Shown here: positions 25,098-33,165 of the stretch, piece after piece
Numbering within the stretch: position 1 is the first letter of the stretch
Layout: each line of letters starts with the position of its first letter
Source of the DNA: Streptomyces sp. CB02009
GTDB lineage: Bacteria; Actinomycetota; Actinomycetes; Streptomycetales; Streptomycetaceae
Direction of reading: 5' to 3'
DNA length: 64,000 nt
NCBI RefSeq assembly: GCF_001905825.1
Contig: NZ_LIVV01000005.1
Span: 658,802-722,801, forward strand
The notes under the pieces: generated by a model
Database searches by the model: none
Told to the model about the DNA's origin: nothing
Seen by the model: the letters and a program-made list of their open reading frames with translations, nothing else
Made by a program: the position numbers and the translations under genes

Positions 25098-25577
25098 ATG
25101 ACCGTTGCGTTCTTCTCCGGCTCGCGCCGCCGGGCCGCCGTCGCCCTCGGGGCCGTCTCCGCCGGGCTCCTCGTTCTCTCCGCCTGCGACAAGCCGACTC
25201 CGATCGCGACCGTGACGGTCGGGTCCGACTCGATCCACTCCGAGGCCGCCTGCTACAACGACGGCGACGCCATCAAGGAGTCGCAGATCCAGCAGTGCCT
25301 CAACAAGAAGGCCGAGAAGTCCATCACCGTGGCGATGGACGACAAGATCCGCTTCGGGGTCGACCCCGAGATCGCGGACAACGGCTGGACCATCTTCCTC
25401 GGCGGCCAGCAGGCCGAGCCCGAGCCGTACAAGAAGACGTACCGGACCATTCCGGCCAGCGCCTTCTTCTCCAGCCAGACCGGCGAGACCACCGACAGCT
25501 CCCAGGTGACCATCGTCGAGAACACCGGCAAGAAGCTCACCGGCATCTGGCACTTCCAGCTGAAGAAGGAATCCTGA
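25098..25577 (+). CDS. DUF2771-like lipoprotein
   Basis: The 159-residue protein has a type-II signal peptide with lipobox LSAC (Cys30), so it is probably anchored to the outer face of the membrane. The mature part has paired cysteines (AACYNDGDAIKESQIQQCL) that could form a disulfide. The length and pattern match the Streptomyces DUF2771 family, whose role is unknown. The GATAGCCT before the ATG is a probable -10 sequence, so the transcript is short-leadered. It precedes mqnB by 7 bp and may be co-transcribed with it. Confidence 0.84.
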   Translation: MTVAFFSGSRRRAAVALGAVSAGLLVLSACDKPTPIATVTVGSDSIHSEAACYNDGDAIKESQIQQCLNKKAEKSITVAMDDKIRFGVDPEIADNGWTIFLGGQQAEPEPYKKTYRTIPASAFFSSQTGETTDSSQVTIVENTGKKLTGIWHFQLKKES

Positions 25578-25584
25578 TCGTCCG

Positions 25585-26352
25585 GTGGTCCACCGGATCC
25601 TGATCGTGACGGCCGTTGCGGCGGAGGCGGACTCCGTCTCCGCCGGCCTCGGCCTGGGCGCCCCCGAGCCGCTCCCGCTGCCGGGGGGACTCGTCCTGCG
25701 CCGGCACGCGGACGCGCCGGACGGGCGCGTACGGATCGACGTACTCGTCGGCGGGGTCGGACCCGCCGCCGTCGCCGCCTCGACCGGGACCGCGCTCGCG
25801 TACGCGGCGCTCACCGGTGCCGGTGCCGGTGCCGGTGCCCCCTATGGTCTCGTCGTCTCCGCCGGGATCGCCGGCGGGTTCCAGCCCCTCGCGCCCCTCG
25901 GGTCCGTCGTCGTCTCGTCGGCCGTCGTCGCCGCCGACCTCGGCGCGCAGACCCCCGACGGGTACCTCACCGTCGACGAACTCGGCTTCGGGCGGTCAAG
26001 CCACCCCGTGCCGGAGGCCCTGACCGGCCGGATCTCCGCCGTCCTGGACGCCGCCGGCCTGCCGCACACGGTCGGGCCCGTGCTCACCGTCTCCACCGTC
26101 ACCGGCACCGCCGACCGCGCCGCCGAACTGGCCGCGCGCCATCCCGGGGCCGCCGCCGAGGCCATGGAGGGCTTCGGCGTCGCCGAGGCCGCCGGCGCGT
26201 ACGGCGTGCCCGTGGCCGAGATCCGGGCCGTGTCGAACGCCGTCGGCCCCCGTGACCGCGCCGCCTGGCGCATCGGCGACGCCCTGCACGCGCTGCGGCA
26301 CACCTTCGAGCTGCTCAGCAAGACCGTCTTCCTGGAGCTGGAGCCGTCGTGA
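25585..26352 (+). CDS. mqnB: Futalosine hydrolase
   Basis: The 255-residue protein is an MTA/SAH-nucleosidase-type enzyme. Features include the N-terminal ILIVTAVAAEAD strand, the GGVGPAAVAA and SAGIAGG segments and the catalytic-region AEAMEGFGVAEAA. MqnB splits futalosine to dehypoxanthinylfutalosine and hypoxanthine in the futalosine route to menaquinone. A GAGAGAGA stretch near residue 80 comes from a GGTGCC hexanucleotide repeat and looks like a local expansion. The gene overlaps mqnD by 4 bp (GTGA), so translation is coupled. Confidence 0.94.
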   Translation: MVHRILIVTAVAAEADSVSAGLGLGAPEPLPLPGGLVLRRHADAPDGRVRIDVLVGGVGPAAVAASTGTALAYAALTGAGAGAGAPYGLVVSAGIAGGFQPLAPLGSVVVSSAVVAADLGAQTPDGYLTVDELGFGRSSHPVPEALTGRISAVLDAAGLPHTVGPVLTVSTVTGTADRAAELAARHPGAAAEAMEGFGVAEAAGAYGVPVAEIRAVSNAVGPRDRAAWRIGDALHALRHTFELLSKTVFLELEPS

Positions 26353-27203
26353 CCAAGCTGAAGATCGCCTACTCGCCCTGCCCGAACGACACCTTCGTCT
26401 TCGACGCCTGGGCCCACGGCCGCGTCCCGGACGCCCCGCGGCTCGACGTGACCTTCGCCGACATCGACGTCACCAACGGGTGGGCCGAGAGCGGCACCGA
26501 CGGTCACGACGTCCTCAAGGTGTCGTACGCCGTGCTGCCCTGGATCCTCGACGAGTACGCGCTGCTGCCCTGCGGCGGCGCCCTCGGCCGGGGCTGCGGG
26601 CCGCTCGTCCTGACCCGGGAGGACGCGAGCGGCGCTGACCTCGCCGGGAAGACGGTCGCGGTGCCGAGCGAGCGCTCCACCGCGTATCTGCTGTTCCGGC
26701 TCTGGGCGGCCGAGCAGGTGCCCGGCGGCGTCGGGGACGTCGTCGTGATGCCGTTCCACGAGATCATGCCCGCCGTGCGCGACGGCAAGGTCGACGCCGG
26801 GCTCGTCATCCACGAGGCCCGCTTCACGTACCGGAACTACGGGCTGCACCGCCTCGCCGACATGGGCGAGCACTGGGAGTCCACGACCGGTCTGCCGATC
26901 CCGCTCGGCGCGATCGTCGCCCGGCGCTCCCTCGGGGCGGAGACCCTGCGGGGGCTCGCCGACGCGGCCCGGACGTCGGTGCGGATGGCCTGGGACGACC
27001 CGGCGGCCTCCCGCCCGTACGTCATGGAGCACGCGCAGGAGATGGACCCGAAGGTCGCCGACCAGCACATCGGGCTCTACGTGAACGAGTTCACGGCCGA
27101 CCTCGGCGAGCACGGGTACGCGGCGGTCCGCGGGCTGCTCACCCGCGCCGCGGCCGAGGGACTCGTACCGCCCCTCGGCCCGGACGCGCTCGCCTTCCCG
27201 TGA
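26349..27203 (+). CDS. mqnD: 1,4-dihydroxy-6-naphthoate synthase
   Basis: The 284-residue protein matches MqnD: a periplasmic-binding-protein-like fold starting LKIAYSPCPNDTFVFDAW, with DVLKVSYAVLPW and PSERSTAYLLFRLW and a central MPFHEIMPAV segment. It converts cyclic dehypoxanthinylfutalosine to 1,4-dihydroxy-6-naphthoate, the step after MqnC. The GTG start overlaps the mqnB stop, which supports a two-gene operon. mqnA and mqnC are not in this window. Confidence 0.95.
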   Translation: MTKLKIAYSPCPNDTFVFDAWAHGRVPDAPRLDVTFADIDVTNGWAESGTDGHDVLKVSYAVLPWILDEYALLPCGGALGRGCGPLVLTREDASGADLAGKTVAVPSERSTAYLLFRLWAAEQVPGGVGDVVVMPFHEIMPAVRDGKVDAGLVIHEARFTYRNYGLHRLADMGEHWESTTGLPIPLGAIVARRSLGAETLRGLADAARTSVRMAWDDPAASRPYVMEHAQEMDPKVADQHIGLYVNEFTADLGEHGYAAVRGLLTRAAAEGLVPPLGPDALAFP

Positions 27204-27219
27204 CCGGGTCCGCCGCCGG

Positions 27220-27603
27220 TCAGACGTCCAGCTGGTCCGCGACCGCGCGCAGCAGGCCCGCGATCTTGGCGCCCTGCGTCTTGTCGGGGTAGCGGCCGCG
27301 CTCCAGCATCGGCGTGATGTTCTCCAGGAGCGTCGTCAGGTCCTGCACGATGGACGCCAGTTCGTCGGGCTTGCGGCGCTGCGCCGCGGCGACGGACGGC
27401 GTCGGGTCGAGGATCGTGACGGACAGTGCCTGGTCGCCGCGCTGGCCTGCGACGACTCCGAACTCGACCCGCTGTCCCGGCTTCAGTGCGTCGACTCCGG
27501 CAGGGAGCACCGACGAGTGGACGAAGACGTCGCCGCCGTCGTCGCGGGAGAGAAAGCCGAAGCCCTTCTCGCTGTTGAACCATTTGACCTTGCCGGTAGG
27601 CAC
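27220..27603 (-). CDS. Cold-shock-domain protein with C-terminal extension
   Basis: The 127-residue protein starts with a full cold-shock domain (GKVKWFNSEKGFGFL, with the RNP-type KGFGFL and VFVHSSV motifs). A roughly 60-residue helical extension follows that ordinary 66-residue Csp proteins lack. This longer form is common in Streptomyces and probably binds RNA or single-stranded DNA. The GTG start is preceded by a run of GAGGAC hexanucleotides that supplies several possible Shine-Dalgarno sequences. Confidence 0.92.
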   Translation of the reverse strand: MPTGKVKWFNSEKGFGFLSRDDGGDVFVHSSVLPAGVDALKPGQRVEFGVVAGQRGDQALSVTILDPTPSVAAAQRRKPDELASIVQDLTTLLENITPMLERGRYPDKTQGAKIAGLLRAVADQLDV

Positions 27604-27741
27604 GTCTGTCCTCGTCCTCGTCCTCGTCGGGGGATAGCAAACAGCGGGTCGACCGACCCGCCGGCACCAGGCTAATGGTCCGGAGGCCGGTGACAAGACG
27701 TCGCCGATGTGTTCCTTCGGCCTGGGAACTACCCTGGCCGG

Positions 27742-28020
27742 ATGCGTAGTGAAACCCCTGCCGCACAGGCGAACGACAGCGCTCCGGGTGACGGCCTCGT
27801 CAAGGCCGGTGTCATCCTCTTCGCCATCGGCGCGGTGGCGACGCTGGTCACCGTGGCTCCGCTGTTCCTGGGCACGGACCCGTTCCCCACGGTCGCGTAC
27901 ACGGTCTCCATGCTCATGGGCGTCGGATTCGCCGTCGCCGCCGCCGGGGTGCTGCGGTCGATCGCGGCTCAGCGGCGCCAGGCGCGGGAGGGTGCGGCCT
28001 CGCCGGTCCGGGCCGGATAG
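27742..28020 (+). CDS. Small two-span membrane protein
   Basis: The 92-residue protein has a polar N-terminus, two hydrophobic helices (AGVILFAIGAVATLVTVAPLF and VAYTVSMLMGVGFAVAAAGVL) and a basic C-terminus. I do not recognise a family. The start ATG is 12 nt after CTACCCT, which resembles a -10 box. It is divergent from the cold-shock gene and convergent with the HAD gene. Confidence 0.75.
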   Translation: MRSETPAAQANDSAPGDGLVKAGVILFAIGAVATLVTVAPLFLGTDPFPTVAYTVSMLMGVGFAVAAAGVLRSIAAQRRQAREGAASPVRAG

Positions 28021-28028
28021 CGCCCCGT

Positions 28029-28661
28029 TCAGGCCAGGTACCCCTCCCACCAGGCGCGGAAGTCCGTCAGGTCGGTGAGGACGACGTCGGCGCCGGCCGC
28101 CGCCAGTTCCTCGGGGGCGCAGGGGCCGGTGGCGACGGCCACCGAGAGGGCGCCGGCCGTGGCGGCGCCGCGGACGTCGCCGATGTGGTCGCCGACGTAC
28201 ACCTGGGCGCCGTGGGCGCGCAGCGCCTCGGCCTTGCCCTCGGCCCACAGGCCGCCGACGAGCGCGTCGGGCTCGATGCCGAGGTGCGTGAGGTGCAGCT
28301 CGGCGTGCGGGCCGTTCTTCGCGGTGACGACGATGGTGCGGCCGCCCGCCTCGCGCACGGCCCGGATCGCGTCCCGCGCGCCCGGCATCGGCGCCGAGGG
28401 CTCGATCGCGTACGCCGGGTAGAGCGCGCGGTAGCGGGCGACCATCTCCGTGACCCGGTCCGCGGGGACCCAGTGGGCCATCTCGTGCTCCAGGGGCGGG
28501 CCGAGGCGGTTGACGACGAGGTCCGCGTCGACGGGGACGCCGGACTCGGCGGAGAACGCCTCCCAGGCGGCCCTGATGCCGGGACGGGTGTCGACCAGCG
28601 TCAGGTCGAGGTCGAAGCCGACGGTGAGCGGGGCGGAGGCGTGGTCCGTGGAGGGCGTCAT
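28029..28661 (-). CDS. HAD-family phosphatase
   Basis: The 210-residue protein has the HAD catalytic motif GFDLDLTLVDT (DxDxT, nucleophile Asp16), the motif II/III region TIVVTAKNG and Lys, and the motif IV VYVGDHIGDVRGA. The cap is the alpha-helical type of phosphoglycolate-phosphatase-like enzymes. It probably dephosphorylates a small metabolite, not identifiable here. It is divergent from the iron-transporter operon. Confidence 0.9.
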   Translation of the reverse strand: MTPSTDHASAPLTVGFDLDLTLVDTRPGIRAAWEAFSAESGVPVDADLVVNRLGPPLEHEMAHWVPADRVTEMVARYRALYPAYAIEPSAPMPGARDAIRAVREAGGRTIVVTAKNGPHAELHLTHLGIEPDALVGGLWAEGKAEALRAHGAQVYVGDHIGDVRGAATAGALSVAVATGPCAPEELAAAGADVVLTDLTDFRAWWEGYLA

Positions 28662-28713
28662 ACCGCCATTCTCGGGGACCCTTCCGGGGGACCCGGGGCC
28701 CGGGTGGGCGGAA

Positions 28714-29793
28714 ATGGCTGCTGCTTACACTGAGCCGAGCCTTACCGAACCCGCGCCACCCGCTCCCCGCTCCACCCGATGGGTCCTGATGCCAGCCGCT
28801 TTCCGTTCCAGACGGGTCCTCGCGACCTCGGCGGCTGTCGTCGCCCTGCTCCTCGCCGTGCTCCTGAGCCTCGCCGTCGGCGCCCGGCCCATCGCCCCGT
28901 CCACGGTCCTCGACGCCCTGCTGCACGGCGGGACGAGCCCCGACGCCGAGGTCGTACGGCAGCTGCGGGTGCCCAGGACCCTCATCGGACTGATGGTCGG
29001 CGCGGCGCTCGCGCTCGCCGGCACCGCCCTCCAGGGCATCACCCGCAACCCGATCGCCGACCCCGGCATCCTCGGCATCAGCCAGGGCTCCTCCGTGGGC
29101 GTCGTCCTCGCGATCGCCTTCTTCGGGGTGCACTCGCTCACCGGATACGTGTGGTTCGCGTTCGCCGGCGCCGCGCTCGCCGCGGTCGCCGTCCACGCCG
29201 TCGCGTCCAGCGGACGCGGCGGCGCGACGCCCGTGAAGCTGGCGCTCGGCGGGGCGGCCATCAACGCGCTGCTGCTCTCCGTCACCACCGGCGTCCTCAC
29301 CACCAAGGCCTCCGCGCTCGACGAGTTCCGGTTCTGGCAGATCGGCTCCCTCGACGGGCGCGACGCCCAGATCGTCGGCCAGATCTGGCCCTTCCTGCTG
29401 CTCGGCGCGGTCCTCGTCGTCTCCGTGGCGCGCGGGCTCGACGCGCTCGCGCTCGGCGAGGACGTCGCCAAGGGGCTCGGGCAGCGGGTCGCGACCGTGC
29501 GGATCGTCGGCGGAATCGGCGCCACGGTCCTCACCGGCGCGGGGGTGGCCGCCGCCGGACCTGTCGCCTTCGTCGGCCTCGCCGTCCCGCACATCGCGCG
29601 GGCCGTCGTGGGCTCCGACCACCGGTGGGTACTGCCGATGGCCGCGGTCGTCGGGCCGGTGATGCTCCTGGTGGCGGACGTCGCCGGGCGGATCGTGTTC
29701 CCGCCGGGCGAGGTGCCGGCCGGCGTGATGACGGCGCTGATCGGGGTGCCGTTCCTGGTGACGCTCGTGCGCCGGAAGGCGGTGGCGGCGTGA
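28714..29793 (+). CDS. FecCD-type siderophore ABC permease
   Basis: The 359-residue protein is a BtuC/FecCD permease with about nine to ten spans and the conserved RVPRTLIGLMVGAALALAG and NPIADPGILGISQGSS segments. With the next two genes it forms an importer of ferric siderophore, or possibly cobalamin or heme. The start is uncertain: ATG 28714 has only GGGCGGAA upstream, and ATG 28789 would remove 25 residues. A degenerate iron-box-like sequence at about 28728-28746 would fall in the leader if 28789 is used. Confidence 0.9.
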   Translation: MAAAYTEPSLTEPAPPAPRSTRWVLMPAAFRSRRVLATSAAVVALLLAVLLSLAVGARPIAPSTVLDALLHGGTSPDAEVVRQLRVPRTLIGLMVGAALALAGTALQGITRNPIADPGILGISQGSSVGVVLAIAFFGVHSLTGYVWFAFAGAALAAVAVHAVASSGRGGATPVKLALGGAAINALLLSVTTGVLTTKASALDEFRFWQIGSLDGRDAQIVGQIWPFLLLGAVLVVSVARGLDALALGEDVAKGLGQRVATVRIVGGIGATVLTGAGVAAAGPVAFVGLAVPHIARAVVGSDHRWVLPMAAVVGPVMLLVADVAGRIVFPPGEVPAGVMTALIGVPFLVTLVRRKAVAA

Positions 29794-30878
29794 GCACCCT
29801 CTCCCCCGCCCGGCCCTCGAAGGGCCCGCTGCGGCCCGCCGGGTACGGGCTCGTGCGCGCCGGCGGCGCCTCGTTCCTGGTGCACCGGCGGTCCGCCGCC
29901 GTCACCGCGGGCCTGCTGCTGCTCCTGGCCGCGGCCTCCGTCGCGTACCTCTGCGTCGGTGAGCGGTTCGTCGCCCCCTCCGAGGTGGTACGCGTCCTCC
30001 TCGGGCAGCCGTCGCCCTCGACGTTCGTCGTGGCGGAGCTGCGGGAGCCGCGGCTCGTCGTCGCCCTTGCCGTCGGCGCCGCGTTCGGGGTCGCGGGCGC
30101 GCTGATCCAGACCGTGGCCCGCAATCCGCTGGCCAGCCCCGACATCATCGGCATCAGCCAGGGCGCGGGGGCGGTCACCGTCGCCGCGATGACCTTCGGG
30201 CTCACCTCGTACACCGTGCTCCCGTACCTCTCGATCGCCGGCGGGGTCGTCGCCGCGGCGCTCGTGTACGTCTTCGCGTGGCGCGGCGGGCTGCACGCCA
30301 CCCGGTTCGTCCTCATCGGCATCGGGTTCGCGATCGCGCTGCGGTCGCTCACCACCCTCTTCATGACCAAGGGCGACTTCCTCGTCGCCCAGCAGGCCCA
30401 GATCTGGATGACCGGCTCGCTCAACGGGCGCGGCTGGGACGAGTCCGCGCCGATCCGCTGGACGCTGCTGCTCATGCTGCCCGCCGTGCTGTGGGCGGCC
30501 CGCGCGCAGCGGACCGTCTCCCTCGACGACGACACGGCGACGGCGCTCGGCGTACGGCTCGGGCGGGTCCGGCTGGGGCTCGTCGCGGTCGGGGTCGTCC
30601 TCGCGTCCGTGGCGACGGGCGTCGCGGGCCCGGTCGACTTCGTGGCGCTCCTCGCGCCGCAGATCGCCCGCCGGATGACCCGTACCGCGCAGATCCCGCT
30701 GCTCGCCTCGGCGCTGACCGGCGCCGCCGTCGTCGTCCTCGCCGACCTGATCGGCCGGCGGCTCCTGTCGCCGGTCGAACTCCCCGTGGGCGTCCTCACG
30801 GCGGCCGTCGGCGCCCCCTATCTGATCTGGCTCATCGTCCGGAGCCGTACCGCAGCATCCGCAGGAGGCAAGGCGTGA
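29790..30878 (+). CDS. Second FecCD-type siderophore ABC permease
   Basis: The 362-residue protein is the partner permease of the same family, with REPRLVVALAVGAAFGVAGALIQTVARNPLASPDIIGIS-type signature and about ten spans. Its GTG start overlaps the previous stop codon (GTGA), so the two permeases are translationally coupled and probably form a heterodimer. The N-terminus is about 45 residues longer than the minimal family form. Confidence 0.93.
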   Translation: MSTLSPARPSKGPLRPAGYGLVRAGGASFLVHRRSAAVTAGLLLLLAAASVAYLCVGERFVAPSEVVRVLLGQPSPSTFVVAELREPRLVVALAVGAAFGVAGALIQTVARNPLASPDIIGISQGAGAVTVAAMTFGLTSYTVLPYLSIAGGVVAAALVYVFAWRGGLHATRFVLIGIGFAIALRSLTTLFMTKGDFLVAQQAQIWMTGSLNGRGWDESAPIRWTLLLMLPAVLWAARAQRTVSLDDDTATALGVRLGRVRLGLVAVGVVLASVATGVAGPVDFVALLAPQIARRMTRTAQIPLLASALTGAAVVVLADLIGRRLLSPVELPVGVLTAAVGAPYLIWLIVRSRTAASAGGKA

Positions 30879-31816
30879 GCAGGCTGACCGGGCGCGGGCT
30901 GACGCTCGCCTACGAGGACCGCACCGTCGTCCACGAGCTCGACCTGGCCATCCCCGACGGCAGGGTGACCGTGATCGTCGGCCCCAACGCCTGCGGCAAG
31001 TCGACCACCCTCCGGGCCCTCGGCCGGCTCCTCAAGCCGGCGGGCGGCGCGGTCCTCCTCGACGGGGAGGAGCTGGCGAAGCTCCCGACGAAGCGGATCG
31101 CCCGCTCGATCGGCCTGCTGCCGCAGACGCCGGTCGCGCCGGAGGCGATCACCGTCGCCGACCTGGTCGCACGCGGCCGCCAGCCGCACCAGGCCTGGTG
31201 GAAGCAGTGGTCGGAGGAGGACGAGCGGGCGGTCGTCGAGGCGATGGACCGCACGGACGTGGCCGCGCTCGCCGACCGCTCCGTGGACGAGCTGTCGGGC
31301 GGGCAGCGGCAGCGGGTGTGGATCGCGATGGCCCTCGCCCAGGAGACGGACCTGCTGCTCCTCGACGAGCCGACCACCTATCTGGACATCTCCCACCAGG
31401 TGGAGGTCCTCGACCTGGTCCGCCGCCTCAACCGGCTGCGCGGCCGGACGGTCGTCCTCGTCCTGCACGACCTGAACCAGGCCGCCCGTTACGCCGACCA
31501 CCTGATCGCCATGAAGGCGGGGCGGGTGGTGGCGGAGGGGCCGCCGGGGGAGATCGTGACGGAGGAGCTCGTACGGGACGTCTTCGGGCTCGCGTCGGTC
31601 GTGGTCCCTGACCCGGTGACGGGGTCGCCGCTGGTGGTGCCGGGGGCGCCGTGGCACGAAGACGGGGATGCGGATGCGGGTGTGGATGCGGGTGCTGGTC
31701 CGGGTGCGGGTGCCGGTGCCGGTGCCGGTACCGGTGCGGGTGCGGGTGCGGGTGCGGGTACCGGTACCGGTACCGGTGCGGATCTGGAGGACGGCGCCGG
31801 GGTTCCCGCGGGCTGA
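30875..31816 (+). CDS. ABC ATPase of the siderophore importer
   Basis: The 313-residue protein is an iron-siderophore ABC ATPase with Walker A GPNACGKST, signature LSGGQRQRVW, Walker B LLLLDEPT and switch His in VLHDLNQ. It overlaps the preceding permease by 4 bp. The last 50 residues after the domain are a GAGAGTG-type repeat from hexanucleotide DNA repeats (about 31675-31790), which is not part of the family. No substrate-binding lipoprotein gene is linked, so that part must be encoded elsewhere. Confidence 0.94.
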   Translation: MSRLTGRGLTLAYEDRTVVHELDLAIPDGRVTVIVGPNACGKSTTLRALGRLLKPAGGAVLLDGEELAKLPTKRIARSIGLLPQTPVAPEAITVADLVARGRQPHQAWWKQWSEEDERAVVEAMDRTDVAALADRSVDELSGGQRQRVWIAMALAQETDLLLLDEPTTYLDISHQVEVLDLVRRLNRLRGRTVVLVLHDLNQAARYADHLIAMKAGRVVAEGPPGEIVTEELVRDVFGLASVVVPDPVTGSPLVVPGAPWHEDGDADAGVDAGAGPGAGAGAGAGTGAGAGAGAGTGTGTGADLEDGAGVPAG

Positions 31817-31879
31817 GCCGGGCCCGGTCGAGCCCGGAGCGGACTGAGACCGGCCCGGTACTGACCGGTCGGGCCCGGC
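31817..31879. terminator. Long-arm hairpin between convergent genes
   Basis: GCCGGGCCCG at 31817-31826 is complementary to CGGGCCCGGC at 31870-31879. Further self-complementary ACCGG/CCGGT blocks lie between them. It is placed between the ABC operon and the convergent 31888-33093 gene. Confidence 0.55.
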
Positions 31880-31887
31880 CCGGCCGG

Positions 31888-33093
31888 TCAGTGCCTCCTG
31901 GACCTCCACAGCAGGAACAGGGCGGACGCGACCGCCGCGCCCCGGAGGACCCAGGGCCAGGTCTCCGAGACCGCCGCGCCCATCGCCTCGCCGCCCGCGG
32001 CCACCGGTTCGCCCCAGCGGCCCTCCACCCGGCCCCACAGCCAGGCCATGCCGGACGCGGCGGCCAGGCCCGGGATCACCAGGACGGCGCCCTTGACCTC
32101 GCCGGGGGTCAGCCGGCGGGAGGCGTACGCGATGAGCCAGCCGGCGGCCAGGGCGACGAGTGAGCCGAAGAGCGCGCCGCCGACCAGGAGGAGCGCGGCG
32201 AGCAGGACGAAGGGGTTGGCGAGGCGGAGCCGGGAGACCGGGGCCGCCTCGGGCTCCGCGACCGCGGCCGGCTCGGCCCCGGGGGCCGTCCGCGGACGGC
32301 GGAGGAGGACACGGGCGAGGCGGCGGCGCTTCCCCGGGGGCGCGGCCGGTTCGTCCTCGGCGCCCTCCCGGCCGCCGTCGGCGTCCTCGGCATCCTCGGA
32401 GTTCTCGGCCTCCTCGGCGTCCTCCGTGACAGGCGCCCTGAAAAGATCCGGTCGCTCGACACCGCCCACGAAGCCGGGGAGGCCCGCTGCGGCGTCGACC
32501 CGCCACCAGTCCGTGTCTCCACCGAGACCCGCATCGGGACCGGCGAGGCCCAGGGCGTCGGTGGTGCCGGTGGCGCCGGTGACCGCGGTGTCCGGGGCCG
32601 GGGCCGGCTTCGGCAGCGCCGCCGGGGCCGTCCCCTCGCGGGACCTGCGGCTGCCCGGCACCCAGCCGAAGCGCCTGCCCTCCCGCTTCCCGGTCCGCTC
32701 GCCCGCCCGCTCCCCCGCACGAGGCTCCGGGACGGGCTTGGCGGCCGGCTTCCCCGCCGTCTTCCCGACCGGCTTCCCCTCAGGCGGTTTCACAGGCTTC
32801 CCGGCCGGCTTCCTCGCCGGTTTCCCGCCCGTCGGCGTCGCCGGGGCACGCTGCGGCGCCGCGCCCGGGCCCTCCGCCCGTTCCACCACCTCGTCCGGGG
32901 TTCCCAGCGCGCCGAGGATGCCCCGTATCGCCGCCGGGCTCTCCTCGCCGTGCGTGGCGCGGCGGCGGTCGATCTCGTTGCGGAGGGTGGACACCAGCCG
33001 CATCCGGTCGCTCGCCGGCAGCTGGCGCTGCTGGGCCAGATCGCCGACCCGGCTCAGATAGTCGTAGACCAACTGGTCGCTCTCGATCCCCAC
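31888..33093 (-). CDS. HAAS-like domain membrane protein
   Basis: The 401-residue protein starts with a helical segment of about 60 residues (DYLSRVGDLAQQRQLP through GTPDEVV) resembling the HAAS/DUF1700 signalling domain that pairs with PadR-type regulators. A basic Lys-Pro repeat linker and an acidic region follow. The C-terminus has about four hydrophobic spans. It may be a membrane signalling or anti-sigma-like protein (inference). The GTG at 33093 is preceded by GTGGAGGGGCACC. It shares a promoter region containing a 28-bp palindrome with the helicase-associated gene. Confidence 0.72.
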   Translation of the reverse strand: MGIESDQLVYDYLSRVGDLAQQRQLPASDRMRLVSTLRNEIDRRRATHGEESPAAIRGILGALGTPDEVVERAEGPGAAPQRAPATPTGGKPARKPAGKPVKPPEGKPVGKTAGKPAAKPVPEPRAGERAGERTGKREGRRFGWVPGSRRSREGTAPAALPKPAPAPDTAVTGATGTTDALGLAGPDAGLGGDTDWWRVDAAAGLPGFVGGVERPDLFRAPVTEDAEEAENSEDAEDADGGREGAEDEPAAPPGKRRRLARVLLRRPRTAPGAEPAAVAEPEAAPVSRLRLANPFVLLAALLLVGGALFGSLVALAAGWLIAYASRRLTPGEVKGAVLVIPGLAAASGMAWLWGRVEGRWGEPVAAGGEAMGAAVSETWPWVLRGAAVASALFLLWRSRRH

Positions 33094-33130
33094 GGTGCCC
33101 CTCCACGGCCGGTTCGCCCGGTACGGCCCG

Positions 33131-33158
33131 ACGTTAGCGCCTGCGCAGCGGCTAACGT
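33131..33158. promoter_or_regulatory. 28-bp palindrome at a bidirectional promoter
   Basis: Arms ACGTTAGC and GCTAACGT are perfect, and the centre TGCGCA is also palindromic, giving 24 of 28 symmetric positions. TAACGT within each arm could be the -10 box for the gene on either side, so a bound protein would control both. The plus-strand gene starts 7 nt further on, suggesting leaderless transcription. Confidence 0.65.
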
Positions 33159-33165
33159 GGTCCGG

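Noticed and set aside
28724..28746. Iron-box-like sequence at the start of the siderophore importer
   Set aside because: Only a loose match to the iron-box pattern with a 1-bp shift, and it lies inside the gene if the first ATG is used. Kept only as a remark.
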